Positions 37,431 to 47,837 of a stretch of 64,000 nucleotides of DNA are shown piece by piece. Each line of letters opens with the position of its first letter. The first letter of the stretch is position 1. Under the pieces are notes generated by a model that had not been told where the DNA came from, made no database searches, and was given only the letters and a program-made list of their open reading frames with translations. Source of the stretch: an uncultured Paracoccaceae bacterium (GTDB taxonomy: Bacteria > Pseudomonadota > Alphaproteobacteria > Rhodobacterales > Rhodobacteraceae); NCBI GenBank assembly GCA_947497185.1, contig CANMFL010000006.1, forward strand, positions 124,001 to 188,000, read 5' to 3'. The position numbers and the translations under genes are program-made.

Positions 37431-40400
37431 TTAATAATCCCGCTCAAAGAAGATGCCGATACTGGTTTCACCATCCGCATCGACCGTTCCTTTGGCGGTG
37501 ATTTCCGATGTGATATCAAGGTTCAAGTTGATTTCGGTATCGCCTTCAGAGTTGATCGTGACGTCGGTATAGACGTTTTCTGACAGATATGCGCCAGCGC
37601 GTACGGCGGCGTTTCCTTCGTCGTCTGTTGTGACGTCAAAGTCATCCAACCCTAAGTCTTGGCGGAAGCCGTCGATGATACCACCGCCACCGCTGCCGGC
37701 CAATGTGCCGACGGCTGCTGCCAGTTGCACAGCTTGTAGCGGGCTAATCTCTGACAGGTTTCGGCCAAAGATCAACTGCGCCAGAACCTCGTCCTGGGGC
37801 AGTTGCGGCGTGGATTCGAACGTCACCTCGGGCGAACCTGCAGGGCCTTCGACGATGATTCTGACTAGCGTTCCGGTGCGGGCTTCGGTTTCGGCGACCA
37901 GACGGATGTAGGGCGAGAAATCGCCTTGCATTGTCGCGACACCTTCAGCCAGTTCGAACCGTTGCTGCAGGATATCCAAGCGCCCGCGTACCAGTGAAAA
38001 CTGCCCGACTGGGATGATGTTATCTGTGGTGCCACCGATACTGAGGCTACCACCAAGCTCGGCGTCCAAGCCGCGCCCGCGGATAAAGATACGCGACGGC
38101 GCGTTGACAGTAATATCGAGCGGGTAGGCCTGACTGCTGCTTGTGCTTGGCGCAGAGGTCTCAGTCTCGGCAGTGACGCCAGCCCTGTCCAGTGTTCGTT
38201 GCACAGCACCGCTTTGCCCGACGTGGATAACGTCAGGCAGATCCCCAAGCGACCCAACGCCGGACGATGGTACTTGCACATCTGTTTGGCCCAAGGTCAG
38301 GACTCCAGCGATCCGTGCGCCGCCGGAAAGGGGGCCGCGTAGCGTGATTTGACCGTCGACGCTGGTCTCATAAAGCTCTGGATCGCGCACAACCACACCG
38401 TCGGCGGTGATGGCGATATCGGCTTGCAGCGGTCCGGTCAGGGCGACCGGCCCAGATACGGAAATGTTGCCGCCAGCGGGGATGCTGCCGCGCAGAGATA
38501 TCTGCGCGTTGCCATTCGAAAGCCCGACTTGGCCAGTGATATTTTCAAGCGCCTGGGACAATGTCGGCGCTGAAAGCCGCGCGTTGTTTACGGACACGTT
38601 GCCGGAAATGGACTCGAGCGCTGCTGGTCCGTTAATCGACAGGTTCAACGTCGCGGTTCCGTCAATACTACGCGGGGCAATCGCTTCGTTTGCGAGTGCG
38701 AGCAGGAGGGTGCCGTCGATATCGATATCCAAGTTGCCGTTGGGCGCGATGCCGCCGTTCGCGCGGGCGGTGATGCCACCGGGACCAGTGCCGTCGATGT
38801 TCAGGTTAATCGCGCCGTCAGCGTTAATCGCGGCGGTGCCTTTTGCGGTAACAGGCCCGCTTAGCTGGTCGGTAAAGATGCCAATATCCCGCAGTTGCGC
38901 GTCGAATTGGCCGCTGTTGGTTCCGTTGTCGCCTGCGTCCAAACTGCCACTCAGCGTGACGTTATTTGTACGCGCAGCAAGGTTGCGTACGCGGATACCG
39001 TCTGCTGTCCGCTCGGCTGTCAGATCAAGTGATCCCGCACCGCGCAGCAGCAAATCAGCCGTCGGAATACCGACCGCGAGGTCACGTGTTGTGACGGCGA
39101 TATCCGCAGAGTAGGCGCTCAGGTCGGGCATTAACGACCCCGTAACATTTGCGTTCAAGCCACCAGAGACCGGCTGTCCGATTAAGGGGCGGTAGGATGC
39201 GAGGTTGTTGACGGCGGCTTGCACAGCCCCGCTGATTTCATTGGTAGTCTCGGCGATGGTGACGTCCGCGTCCAGCGTTGCACCGGGCGCTGTCACGTCT
39301 GCGGTCACTGCCCAATCGCCCGCTGGGTTCTGATCAGCGCGGCCAACCGCGGTCGCGGGACCAGAGATACCGTCGGCCACTAGCCCGATGTTTGGCAAGG
39401 TTAGGTTAAACGTACCAGTGCCGCTATCTGCGCCCTGCGTGAGCGTGGCTGCGAGATCAAGGTGCGGGGTGGTGGCTCGCAGAGTTGGCACAACGATACC
39501 CGCGACATCGCGGCGGGCGATGGCTTGGACGCTACCAGCGCCCGCGAGCAGGGGATCAACTTGGGCAAAGCCCGTTTCAAGATCGCGGGTTGCGAGTTCA
39601 AGGACCACATCGAATTCGGACAGATCAGGCAGCAAACGACCCGACACGTCAGCAATCACGCCGCCGCTCACCGGTTGTCCGATGATCGACTGATAGTCGG
39701 ATAGGTCGTTCACACGGGCATTGATTTGTCCGGATACCGCGTTGGTTTCTGGCGCCACGGCCACGTCGGCTGTAATATTCACGCCCGGCGCCGTCGCTGA
39801 GGCGTCAATCAAGGCCACGCCATCGTCGCCGCGTTTCGCAGTCCCTTGCGCTGTGACGGGGCCGGAGATTTCCGGCACGACCAACCCCGCGTCCGCAATC
39901 CGAAGGTTAAAGACCGCATCCAGTGGGCCTTGCGTGTCGATCGTCGCGTCCGCGTCCAACGTGATTTGCGGCATGCGCAAGGTCAGGTCGTTGGCGCGAT
40001 ATTTCGTGTCCGAGTTGCGCTGCAATGTGACCGATACCGTGCCGCGGCCACCCAACAGTGGGTCCAGTTGGTCAACGCCGACGGCGAGGTCATCCGTGGA
40101 TGCCGACAGTTCGCCGTCGAACAGCAGCCCATCGGTTAGCAAAACGCCGGATAATTGCGCGTCGATCGCGCCATCCAGCGGACGGCCCGCGATAGTCGCG
40201 TAGGTATCAAGGTCGGCGACATCAGCGGCGATGTTCGCTCTGACGCTGAACCCGCTTTCAAGCGGTTCTGCGGTGCCGTCGGCCTGAACAACAGCGTCAG
40301 GCGCGGTGCCGGACACGTCAAATGTGATCAGTTTATCGACGTTTTGATTGACTGTGCCACTTAAGTCCGCAGGACCGGACAGGCTAGGTTCGATCAGGTT

Positions 40401-42197
40401 TACATCGGCGATTTTCGCGGTGAACACGGCATCACTGCCTGTCGAGGTTAGATCAGCGCTTGCCTTGATTTGCGCGGCGTCCGTCGCGACATCGAGGTTC
40501 TCAAGACGGGTGCCTTCGGGGTCGCGGACAAACGCAATCGCAATTTCACCAGCGCCTGCCAGTAGCGGATCGGCTTGCGGGATATCGACAGCAAGATCGG
40601 AGGTCGTGCCTGCAACTTTGATGTCGTAGAGATCGTTCAGCAGATCAATATCGCCGTCGATTTCAACATTCGCAGCACCTGCGAGGTCGCGACCCGCGAG
40701 CGTTGAAAACCGTTCGAGCGCAGTGACGCGCAGGGCTGTTTGCGTGATAATACGGATCGCCTTGCTCGACGTGTCGATTTCGGCATTTGCATCAAGTTCG
40801 ATACCCGGTCCGCGCAGGGTCAATTGTTCAATGTTAACAGGCTGGTCTTCGATCCGGCTGGCTTGGATCACACCTGTGATCTCGTCGCCGAAGGCTTGGG
40901 CCGTGCCGGGATCGTCGAGTTCGAGCCCACGCGCGGCGTAAGTGAAATCGGCGGTGACTTCGCCAGTTTGATCCGCGCCTTCGCCAGCGCGTAAGATACC
41001 GCCGCCGGACAGGTCAATCGTATCGATATAAAGTCCCGGCCGATCATAGCCGTCGATTGTGAAGGATGCCTTCCAATCGTCTGAAACCGCCTGATTATAT
41101 TGCACATCAAGCGCCACATCGTTCACGAATGTTTTCGGCCCAGACAGCGGGAGTAGCACGACATTGCCCGTCGGATCGCTGATATCGCCCGTAAGGTTAA
41201 TGCGTTCTGGCCAGCCTTCGGCCCCGATCAACGCGCCGCCAGTGAGGCGCAATCGTTGTGCGGTCACGTCCAGATCGCTAAGGTCGAAACGACCGTCTGG
41301 CAATTGCTGGCCAGCGGCAACTACGGCCACGTCCGTACCAAAGAAGTCTTGGTAATCACCCGCCAAAAGCGGGGTGACATCACCACCGATGTTCAACTGA
41401 AACCCTTGGTTTCCGTCGATGTTTTCCAACGCGAAGTTTCCGGCGATCCGGTCGGTTCCGTCAGTCGCAAGCGTGATATCCGCCGCAAAAGTGTCTAACG
41501 GGCCTTCGCCTGTCACGGTTAACGCGACGGAGGGGCGGTTCGGAATACCCAGTTTCTTAGCGGCGATACCGTCGGCAGCCTCGCTGATGTCCAAGACCAG
41601 ACCGAGGATCGAAGTTTCGTTACTGTAACTGCCTTCGACCACAAATTCACCGGCTGTATTATCGAGACGGACTGCGGTAACATTTGCCGCACCTTCGCCA
41701 TCGGCAAGCGATGCGGCGCCCGTCAGGCTGATGTTGACGGGTTCACCAAGGAAGCTCTCGTCGAGTTCGATCCGGTCAATTTGCAATTTACCAAGTTGGA
41801 TGCTGACAGGCAGCTCCGGCAAGGAAAATGGCTGCGATTCAGCGGAAGGTGTTGTCGTCTCTGAAATGGGCGCGCGGGCTACAACGACCCGTCCAGCGCT
41901 GAGTTCTTCAATCTCGATCCGACCGCGCAAAAGCGCCGTGCGCTGCCATTGTAGAACAACGTCTTCCAAAGTCAGCCAAATGCCGTCTTCGTCTGAAATC
42001 GTCAGCATATCAATCGTCGCTTCAGAGCTTAACGCGCCTTCGAAACCTGTGATATCTACGCTGCGGCTGACTCCTGACAGATTATCCTCAATCAAGGTGG
42101 TCAGATAGCCTTTGTCTTCGTCCTCTTGTGCTGTGGTCTGCGCAAAAAGAGGGGCAGGGGCCGCGAGCAAGGTGCATGTAATCAGGAGATATCTCAA
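37431..42197 (-). CDS. tamB: Translocation and assembly module protein TamB
   Basis: Inner-membrane-anchored periplasm-spanning protein that works with TamA in outer-membrane protein insertion and phospholipid transport. 1588 residues, longer than E. coli TamB (about 1260). Signal/anchor at about 1-20, a long beta-taco region, and the C-terminal DUF490/TamB domain (about 1260-1588; FSLVRGRLDILQQRFELAEG, then TPQLPQDEVLAQLIFGRNLSEISPLQAVQLA in parts). Residues about 495-1165 contain four tandem modules of about 169 residues (landmark DPLLAGAG near 543, 712, 881, 1048), which explains the extra length. Its start overlaps the tamA stop by 4 bases. Confidence 0.95.
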   Translation of the reverse strand: MRYLLITCTLLAAPAPLFAQTTAQEDEDKGYLTTLIEDNLSGVSRSVDITGFEGALSSEATIDMLTISDEDGIWLTLEDVVLQWQRTALLRGRIEIEELSAGRVVVARAPISETTTPSAESQPFSLPELPVSIQLGKLQIDRIELDESFLGEPVNISLTGAASLADGEGAANVTAVRLDNTAGEFVVEGSYSNETSILGLVLDISEAADGIAAKKLGIPNRPSVALTVTGEGPLDTFAADITLATDGTDRIAGNFALENIDGNQGFQLNIGGDVTPLLAGDYQDFFGTDVAVVAAGQQLPDGRFDLSDLDVTAQRLRLTGGALIGAEGWPERINLTGDISDPTGNVVLLPLSGPKTFVNDVALDVQYNQAVSDDWKASFTIDGYDRPGLYIDTIDLSGGGILRAGEGADQTGEVTADFTYAARGLELDDPGTAQAFGDEITGVIQASRIEDQPVNIEQLTLRGPGIELDANAEIDTSSKAIRIITQTALRVTALERFSTLAGRDLAGAANVEIDGDIDLLNDLYDIKVAGTTSDLAVDIPQADPLLAGAGEIAIAFVRDPEGTRLENLDVATDAAQIKASADLTSTGSDAVFTAKIADVNLIEPSLSGPADLSGTVNQNVDKLITFDVSGTAPDAVVQADGTAEPLESGFSVRANIAADVADLDTYATIAGRPLDGAIDAQLSGVLLTDGLLFDGELSASTDDLAVGVDQLDPLLGGRGTVSVTLQRNSDTKYRANDLTLRMPQITLDADATIDTQGPLDAVFNLRIADAGLVVPEISGPVTAQGTAKRGDDGVALIDASATAPGVNITADVAVAPETNAVSGQINARVNDLSDYQSIIGQPVSGGVIADVSGRLLPDLSEFDVVLELATRDLETGFAQVDPLLAGAGSVQAIARRDVAGIVVPTLRATTPHLDLAATLTQGADSGTGTFNLTLPNIGLVADGISGPATAVGRADQNPAGDWAVTADVTAPGATLDADVTIAETTNEISGAVQAAVNNLASYRPLIGQPVSGGLNANVTGSLMPDLSAYSADIAVTTRDLAVGIPTADLLLRGAGSLDLTAERTADGIRVRNLAARTNNVTLSGSLDAGDNGTNSGQFDAQLRDIGIFTDQLSGPVTAKGTAAINADGAINLNIDGTGPGGITARANGGIAPNGNLDIDIDGTLLLALANEAIAPRSIDGTATLNLSINGPAALESISGNVSVNNARLSAPTLSQALENITGQVGLSNGNAQISLRGSIPAGGNISVSGPVALTGPLQADIAITADGVVVRDPELYETSVDGQITLRGPLSGGARIAGVLTLGQTDVQVPSSGVGSLGDLPDVIHVGQSGAVQRTLDRAGVTAETETSAPSTSSSQAYPLDITVNAPSRIFIRGRGLDAELGGSLSIGGTTDNIIPVGQFSLVRGRLDILQQRFELAEGVATMQGDFSPYIRLVAETEARTGTLVRIIVEGPAGSPEVTFESTPQLPQDEVLAQLIFGRNLSEISPLQAVQLAAAVGTLAGSGGGGIIDGFRQDLGLDDFDVTTDDEGNAAVRAGAYLSENVYTDVTINSEGDTEINLNLDITSEITAKGTVDADGETSIGIFFERDY

Positions 42198-43990
42198 AAC
42201 GATTGTCCAATACCGATATAAACTTCGACACGTTGGCCTGCATCATCGCCCGTTGTCGGGGTCGCGACGTCAAGCCGGATCGGGCCAATGCCAGTGTTGT
42301 AGCGCAGTCCGAGGCCCGCACCTGCATGCCAGTCACCTTCGCCAAATGGATCAGAGGTTTCGCCAACAAAACCAACATCATAGAAGCCAACAACGCCGAT
42401 ACTGTCAGTCACGCCATAGCGCGCCTCGAGTTGCGCACCGCTGAACGACAGGCCGCCACGACCGATAGTTTCGCCATCAATAACGGTTTCAATGCCGAGG
42501 TCGTTGTATGGTTGACCCCGCACCGTGCCGCCGCCGCCAGAGAAAAACAGGAAGTCGGCAGGGGCGTCTTCGGCGTCTGCCCCGATGACAGTGCCAATCT
42601 GACTACGCGCCGCTAATGTTAGCTGATCATCAGCCCCAAAACTGCGATAAGCACGCGCGTCACTGAACAAACGCGCACCGTTATCGGCACCATCAATGCT
42701 GATAAATGGGGTCGCGTCGATGTCGAGGTAATACCCATCCTTGGCATCAGTTGCATTGTCGCGGCGATCTAGCGTTGCGCTGAGCGGGGCGGTCAGCAAC
42801 GTATATTCGCGCACGCCAATGTCCGTTTCTTCACGCGCGGTTAACAAACCGAACCCGCCGGACACTTCGAGATCGTCGCGGATCAGGCGGCTGAGCGTCG
42901 CTTCAATGGCGGCTTGGTCAAGCACGTAGTCTGGCTCATCTTCGCGGCTGATCTCTGCGGAAATCATGAAATCCGTGTCAGGACCATATACGGCGGGGCG
43001 TTTCAGGCTGGTCGTCAATCGGTAGTCGATGCCACCCGTTTCACCGGAAATCCCCGAAATGTCACCTTCGACGCGAAACTGTTCAGCCCCGCCGAAAAAA
43101 TTCCGGTGCATCCAATAGGCAGATGTGCCGAGCCCTTCGATTGTTGAATATTCCAAGCCGAAACCAAATCTGCGCGGCTTTGCTTCGGCGATTTGTGCCG
43201 TAACAGGCAATACGTCGCCCGCTGCGATATCGTCGGATTCCACCAAGGCCACGCTGTCAAAAGCACCTGTGTCGCGCAAGCGGCGTTCTGCGCGGGTCAG
43301 GTCGTCAGGTGAGTAAACCGATCCCGTTGGCAGGCCCGCAATTTCGATAATCCGTTCGGTTCGTACCGCAGAATTTCCGGTTACGATCAAGTCGCCGAAT
43401 GTCAGGCGCGGGCCGGTTCCGATGGTCACATTTACGTCGAGCAACCGATCGTTGTGCCGTGCGGTGATCTGCTGCGCGTCAGCCGCCGCTTTGGCGTAAC
43501 CTGCGTCCTGCCACGCTGAGACAACCGTGCGTACAGCGTCGCGCACGACGTCGGTGCGGGCATTCTCGCCAGTGCGGAACTCTTCTGGTAATTCAGTACC
43601 TTGGGGGGCAGGGGCCACGACAGCCTCGCCGAATTTAAACCGTGGGCCGGGGGTGACGTCGATCTCGATGGTGTTGATCACGCTGGGTGCGTCCAATGTC
43701 GGGATATTCGCCGCCTCACGTCCGTTCACGCGGATCGCGATTTCGCCGCCGTAGTAACCGCTTTCGTAAAGCGCAGTCAGCAGACGCCGGTAATCGGCAC
43801 GGGCGGCCGCAACCAGATCTTGGGCTTCGGTGCTGTCTTCTTCATCAAGTGACAGGACCAGCGATGCCGACCGCAATTGGCCACGTAAGCTATCGCTCGC
43901 CTCGCCAGTCAAAAGCGTGACTTCAAGAGCGGATGCGGGCAAAGCCAGCAAGCCAATAACACTGGTAGTGGTTGCAAAAGTTAATTTCAT
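42194..43990 (-). CDS. tamA: Translocation and assembly module outer-membrane protein TamA
   Basis: Omp85-family barrel with N-terminal POTRA domains. 598 residues: signal peptide about 1-21 (LLALPASALE), POTRA domains to about 270, then the 16-strand barrel with the FFGGAEQFR region, the GGGGTVRGQPYNDLG loop (the conserved VRGF/Y-like lid-lock motif) and the C-terminal strand ending in phenylalanine (YIGIGQSF), which is the OMP targeting signal. Operon tamA-tamB with an ATGA overlap. The 136-base gap to truA presumably holds the promoter; none chosen. Confidence 0.95.
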   Translation of the reverse strand: MKLTFATTTSVIGLLALPASALEVTLLTGEASDSLRGQLRSASLVLSLDEEDSTEAQDLVAAARADYRRLLTALYESGYYGGEIAIRVNGREAANIPTLDAPSVINTIEIDVTPGPRFKFGEAVVAPAPQGTELPEEFRTGENARTDVVRDAVRTVVSAWQDAGYAKAAADAQQITARHNDRLLDVNVTIGTGPRLTFGDLIVTGNSAVRTERIIEIAGLPTGSVYSPDDLTRAERRLRDTGAFDSVALVESDDIAAGDVLPVTAQIAEAKPRRFGFGLEYSTIEGLGTSAYWMHRNFFGGAEQFRVEGDISGISGETGGIDYRLTTSLKRPAVYGPDTDFMISAEISREDEPDYVLDQAAIEATLSRLIRDDLEVSGGFGLLTAREETDIGVREYTLLTAPLSATLDRRDNATDAKDGYYLDIDATPFISIDGADNGARLFSDARAYRSFGADDQLTLAARSQIGTVIGADAEDAPADFLFFSGGGGTVRGQPYNDLGIETVIDGETIGRGGLSFSGAQLEARYGVTDSIGVVGFYDVGFVGETSDPFGEGDWHAGAGLGLRYNTGIGPIRLDVATPTTGDDAGQRVEVYIGIGQSF

Positions 43991-44126
43991 AGACGCCTCT
44001 TATACCGACGATAACATGTAACGACGCCGACTGTTTTCAAGGACTCTAGACTGTCTCGCGGTGCGGTAAATGTATCTTTTGCTATTCTGGCGATAAGTTG
44101 CGCGACTTTTAATCACTTTTTAAGGG

Positions 44127-44897
44127 TTAAATTGCAAAAGGATCATCAGAATAGACGACATTCGCCAAATATAACCCGTCAGGCGGGCAAACCGGACCGC
44201 AAGCAGCGCGATTTTTTGCGGCTAATGCGGTTGCGACCCGTTCCGGTGCCCATTTTCCTGCGCCAACCCGTTCCAACGTGCCAACAAAGCTGCGCACTTG
44301 GTTATGCAAAAATGAACGGGCACGCACGTCAAAGCGGTATTCGATGCCTTCGGGGTGGATAATTGGGGTCACGTCCAGCCGATCAAGCGTTTTGACGGGG
44401 CTTTTCGCCTGACACATGGTTGATCGGAACGTGGTAAAATCATGGGTGCCTAGCAGCAGCGCGGCCGCCGCGTGCATCGCCTCAAGGTCGAGTTCTTGGT
44501 TAACGCGCCAAAACTGCCCTTGTCCAAAGGTTAATGGCGCGCGGCGGGCCATCACACGGAAAATATAGTGACGCGCGGTGGCCGAAAAGCGAGCGTGAAA
44601 GTCATCATTCACGGCAGCGCAGTCAACAATCGCAACTGGCTCGGGTTTGAGGTGGAAATTGATCGCTTCGGACAGCCGAAACGGGTCCCAGTCTTTTTGT
44701 AGATCGCAATGGGCCACTTGCCCCCAGCCATGCACGCCTGCATCGGTCCGGCCAGCGGCAGCAATTGAATGCTCGCCGGGCTCGATCTTGGCCAAAGCGG
44801 CTTCAATAGCGCCCTGCACCGACGGCCGATCCGGTTGCCGTTGCCAGCCCGCAAACGGGGCACCATCATATTCAATTTTCAAAGCAAAACGGGGCAT
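44127..44897 (-). CDS. truA: tRNA pseudouridine synthase A
   Basis: Makes pseudouridine at positions 38-40 of the tRNA anticodon stem. 256 residues; catalytic Asp in [14 protein letters not shown] at about 48-60, and [13 protein letters not shown] is the conserved second block. Normal length. Divergent from ycjX with a 98-base gap. Confidence 0.96.
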   Translation of the reverse strand: MPRFALKIEYDGAPFAGWQRQPDRPSVQGAIEAALAKIEPGEHSIAAAGRTDAGVHGWGQVAHCDLQKDWDPFRLSEAINFHLKPEPVAIVDCAAVNDDFHARFSATARHYIFRVMARRAPLTFGQGQFWRVNQELDLEAMHAAAALLLGTHDFTTFRSTMCQAKSPVKTLDRLDVTPIIHPEGIEYRFDVRARSFLHNQVRSFVGTLERVGAGKWAPERVATALAAKNRAACGPVCPPDGLYLANVVYSDDPFAI

Positions 44898-44995
44898 GTC
44901 GTCCGATTAGGGGGAACATCACCTGAAATCAATCCCTACCCAAGAGGCGGTAAGGACCTTATCTATGCATCTAGGCTGTTAAAAAGGGGACGACA

Positions 44996-46408
44996 TTGGG
45001 ACTTGCCGCGATAGCAGATCAGATCACGCGCCGCGTTGATCGGGTGACAGAAACGTTGAGTTCGCCGTTTTCTGATCCGGTGATCCGGCTTGGCGTTACT
45101 GGGCTAAGTCGCGCTGGTAAAACGGTTTTTATTACATCTTTGGTTGCCAATTTGATGGACCGTGGTCGCATGTCGCAAATGCGTGCAGCGGCCGATGGCG
45201 CGATCCAGACGGCATATTTGCAACCGCAGCCCGACGACACATTACCCCGCTTTGAATTCGAAGATCACCTGCGTCGCCTGACGTCACCAACGCCGAGTTG
45301 GCCGGAAGGTACGCGGCATATTTCTGAATTGCGGTTGTCGTTGCGGTTGCAACCCACGGGATTGTTGTCCGGCCTATCAGGGCCGCGCACTGTGCATCTG
45401 GATATTATCGACTATCCGGGCGAATGGTTGCTTGATCTGGGTTTGCTGGATGTCAGTTTCGCAGAATGGTCGAAACAAGCGATTGCCCGTGCCGCTGGTC
45501 GTCCGGGTGGGGATGCGTTCCTCGCCACGCTAGGTTCGATTAGTGCAACTGAAAAGTTGGACGAGACCGATGCGCAAAGGCTTGCCAAATCGTTCACGGC
45601 CTACCTGAATGCGTCGCGCGAGGCAGGATTTTCAGACTGCACACCCGGGCGTTTCTTGTTGCCGGGTGATTTGGCTGGGTCGCCAGTTTTAACGTTTGCG
45701 CCATTGGGCGACGATAAATTCCCACGTGGATCGCTGGGCCGCGAATTGGAGCGTAGGTTCGAAAGTTACAAGCGGAACATCGTCAAACCGTTTTTTCGCG
45801 ATCACTTTGCCAAGATTGATCGGCAGATCGTTTTGCTTGATGTTTTGGGCGCAATTCACGCGGGTCCGCCTGCTGTTGCTGACTTACGTCAAGCGATGGC
45901 GGATATCCTTGGCGCGTTCAAACCCGGACGAAATGCGTTTCTGACGCGTGTATTCCAAGGGCGTCGGGTTGAAAAAATACTATTTGCGGCAACCAAAGCA
46001 GATCACTTGCACCACACGCAACATCCGCAGCTGACATCGATCACCGAGGCGTTATTGCGCGAGGCGCGTGATAATGCGCGCTTTGCGGGGGCGAAGACCA
46101 GCGCGATGTCGATTGCATCGTTACGCACGACGGTCGAGGAAACTGTCGATCAGGGTAATGGGCCGTTGAATGTTGTAAAAGGTCAATTGTTAGGGACTGG
46201 CAAGCAGGCTGCATTTTATCCGGGCGCCTTGCCAACCGACCCGTCGCATTTGCTGGCACCTGCCGCAGATGGCGCAAAAGAATGGCTCGATGTGGATTAT
46301 CAGGTGATGAACTTTGCGCCAGCGCCGCTGACTTTGCGGCCCGGTGATGGTCCGCCGCATATTCGTCTTGACCGTGCTGCCGAGTTTTTACTGGGGGATC
46401 GGTTGTGA
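44996..46408 (+). CDS. ycjX: YcjX-family P-loop GTPase-like protein
   Basis: 470 residues. Walker A GLSRAGKTVFITSLVANL at about 38, a switch-like DIIDYPGEWLLDL, and ATKADHLH in the NKxD position (guanine specificity TKAD). E. coli YcjX lies in the psp-linked ycjXF operon. The start codon is TTG (AAAAAGGGGA 4-5 bases ahead); the N-terminus then matches family length, so I accept the rare start. The next gene starts in the GTGA overlap. Likely envelope-stress related, by family and by its ycjF partner. Confidence 0.9.
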   Translation: MGLAAIADQITRRVDRVTETLSSPFSDPVIRLGVTGLSRAGKTVFITSLVANLMDRGRMSQMRAAADGAIQTAYLQPQPDDTLPRFEFEDHLRRLTSPTPSWPEGTRHISELRLSLRLQPTGLLSGLSGPRTVHLDIIDYPGEWLLDLGLLDVSFAEWSKQAIARAAGRPGGDAFLATLGSISATEKLDETDAQRLAKSFTAYLNASREAGFSDCTPGRFLLPGDLAGSPVLTFAPLGDDKFPRGSLGRELERRFESYKRNIVKPFFRDHFAKIDRQIVLLDVLGAIHAGPPAVADLRQAMADILGAFKPGRNAFLTRVFQGRRVEKILFAATKADHLHHTQHPQLTSITEALLREARDNARFAGAKTSAMSIASLRTTVEETVDQGNGPLNVVKGQLLGTGKQAAFYPGALPTDPSHLLAPAADGAKEWLDVDYQVMNFAPAPLTLRPGDGPPHIRLDRAAEFLLGDRL

Positions 46409-46836
46409 TCCGACCCGCTGACATTGCTGATGCGCCAGCTATGGCCGAAGTTCTGAGCGGGTGGATCGATAACACGCCGTGGATGCCGCGCATTCACACC
46501 CATGACGAAGATTTCGCGTTTTGTCAGAAACTGATCGGCACGCGGGAGGTTTGGGTGGTCGACGTCGCGGGCGGATTTGGATTTCTCGCGCGACACGGGG
46601 ATAGCATTGACGCGCTGTATCTTAGCCCAGATTTAAGCCGCAAGGGGTGGGGGACAGCGCTACTGGACACTGTCAAACTGGATCGAGATCACCTGACGCT
46701 TTGGACTTTTCAGGCCAACATCGACGCTGCGAGCTTTTTCAAAGCCAACGATTTTCATATTTCCGATGTGACCAACGGAATGGGCAATGCAGAAAAACTT
46801 CCCGATTTTCACATGAATTGGTCGAGAGAGAACTGA
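46405..46836 (+). CDS. GNAT-family N-acetyltransferase
   Basis: 143 residues with GTG start overlapping the ycjX stop. Motif A lies in ALYLSPDLSRKGWGTALLD (acetyl-CoA pyrophosphate loop, R/QxxGxG/A variant RKGWG), followed by FQANIDAASFFKANDFHI, the GNAT motif B pattern. Substrate unknown. It is inserted between ycjX and ycjF, and its TGA overlaps the next ATG (TGATG), so all three are coupled. Confidence 0.9.
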   Translation: MIRPADIADAPAMAEVLSGWIDNTPWMPRIHTHDEDFAFCQKLIGTREVWVVDVAGGFGFLARHGDSIDALYLSPDLSRKGWGTALLDTVKLDRDHLTLWTFQANIDAASFFKANDFHISDVTNGMGNAEKLPDFHMNWSREN

Positions 46837-47837
46837 TGACACAGAACACAAATCGCGGCCCTGTTTTGATTGATTTAGACGAAAAGGGCACACCAAATCC
46901 AGCGGACGCCGCGCCGGTGATCGATGTGCCGATGGGCGCGGAAGGGGCTGCAATGCAGCAGGTCGCGGCATTAGCTGCGCGACGTCCATCGCCGATTGCC
47001 AAGTGGTTTTGGTCGTTTTTGCTGGGGTTGATCGGGTTCGTCGTATCGCTGGCGGCGTGGGACTACGTGAATACGCTCATCGCGCGTTCTCCGATTTTGG
47101 GCGGAATTGCCACAACTTTGGTCGTCGGGTTTTTGCTTGTTTTGCTCGGCCTCGCGCTGCGGGAAATGGCGGCGTTTAATCGGCTTCAACGGTTGGATGG
47201 CATCCACAAAACCGCGTTTCGGGCGTTGGCGGATGGTGATTTGGCTTTAGCGCGGACTGCCATTGCGAAATTGACGCAACTGTATGCTGGGCGCGAGGAA
47301 ACCGCGTGGGGGCGCGAGCAGTTGGAGGAACAGCAGGGCGGTATGCTAGATGCAGATGGCCTGCTTGGCTTGGCGGAACAGACGGTTCTAGCCCCCCTTG
47401 ACGCACGTGCGGCCCGCGAAATTGAAGCTGCCGCGCGTCAGGTCGCCACTGTGACAGCCCTTGTTCCATTGGCTCTTGCTGATGTTTTCACTGCCTTAAC
47501 GGCAAATCTGCGCATGATCCGGCGCATTGCCGAAGTGTACGGTGGTCGGTCTGGCACGATAGGCAGTTGGCGGTTAACGAAAAGTGTTTTTGTGCATCTC
47601 GTTGCAACAGGTGCCGTGGCGATTGGCGACGACATGATTGGATCTATCGCCGGCGGTGGGGTGCTATCCAAGGTGTCACGTCGGTTTGGCGAGGGTGTAA
47701 TTAACGGTGCGTTAACTGCGCGGGTCGGCATCGCGGCGATGGAAGTCTGCCGTCCGTTGCCATTTCATGCCACCTCAAAACCGTCGGTTACGACGCTTGG
47801 GCGACGCGCATTGACCGGATTGTTTGGCAGCACTTAA
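46836..47837 (+). CDS. ycjF: YcjF/TIGR01620-family membrane protein (DUF697)
   Basis: 333 residues. Two membrane helices at about 58-80 and 87-110 (WSFLLGLIGFVVSLAAW and LVVGFLLVLLGLALREM), then a soluble region with the DUF697 C-terminal helices (GAVAIGDDMIGSIAGGGVLSK). It partners YcjX by family and by operon. The long frame from 46647 is out of the GNAT frame and rejected. Convergent with DUF2125; both stops share TTAA at 47834-47837. Confidence 0.9.
   Translation: MTQNTNRGPVLIDLDEKGTPNPADAAPVIDVPMGAEGAAMQQVAALAARRPSPIAKWFWSFLLGLIGFVVSLAAWDYVNTLIARSPILGGIATTLVVGFLLVLLGLALREMAAFNRLQRLDGIHKTAFRALADGDLALARTAIAKLTQLYAGREETAWGREQLEEQQGGMLDADGLLGLAEQTVLAPLDARAAREIEAAARQVATVTALVPLALADVFTALTANLRMIRRIAEVYGGRSGTIGSWRLTKSVFVHLVATGAVAIGDDMIGSIAGGGVLSKVSRRFGEGVINGALTARVGIAAMEVCRPLPFHATSKPSVTTLGRRALTGLFGST

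Noticed and set aside
38407..39114. 235-codon plus-strand frame, and several others across 37630-42440
   Set aside because: Antisense shadows of tamB and tamA produced by their biased, repetitive codon use.
44996..44998. Frameshift or missing start in ycjX
   Set aside because: The TTG at 44996 has an adequate ribosome site and gives the usual family length, so a rare start explains it.
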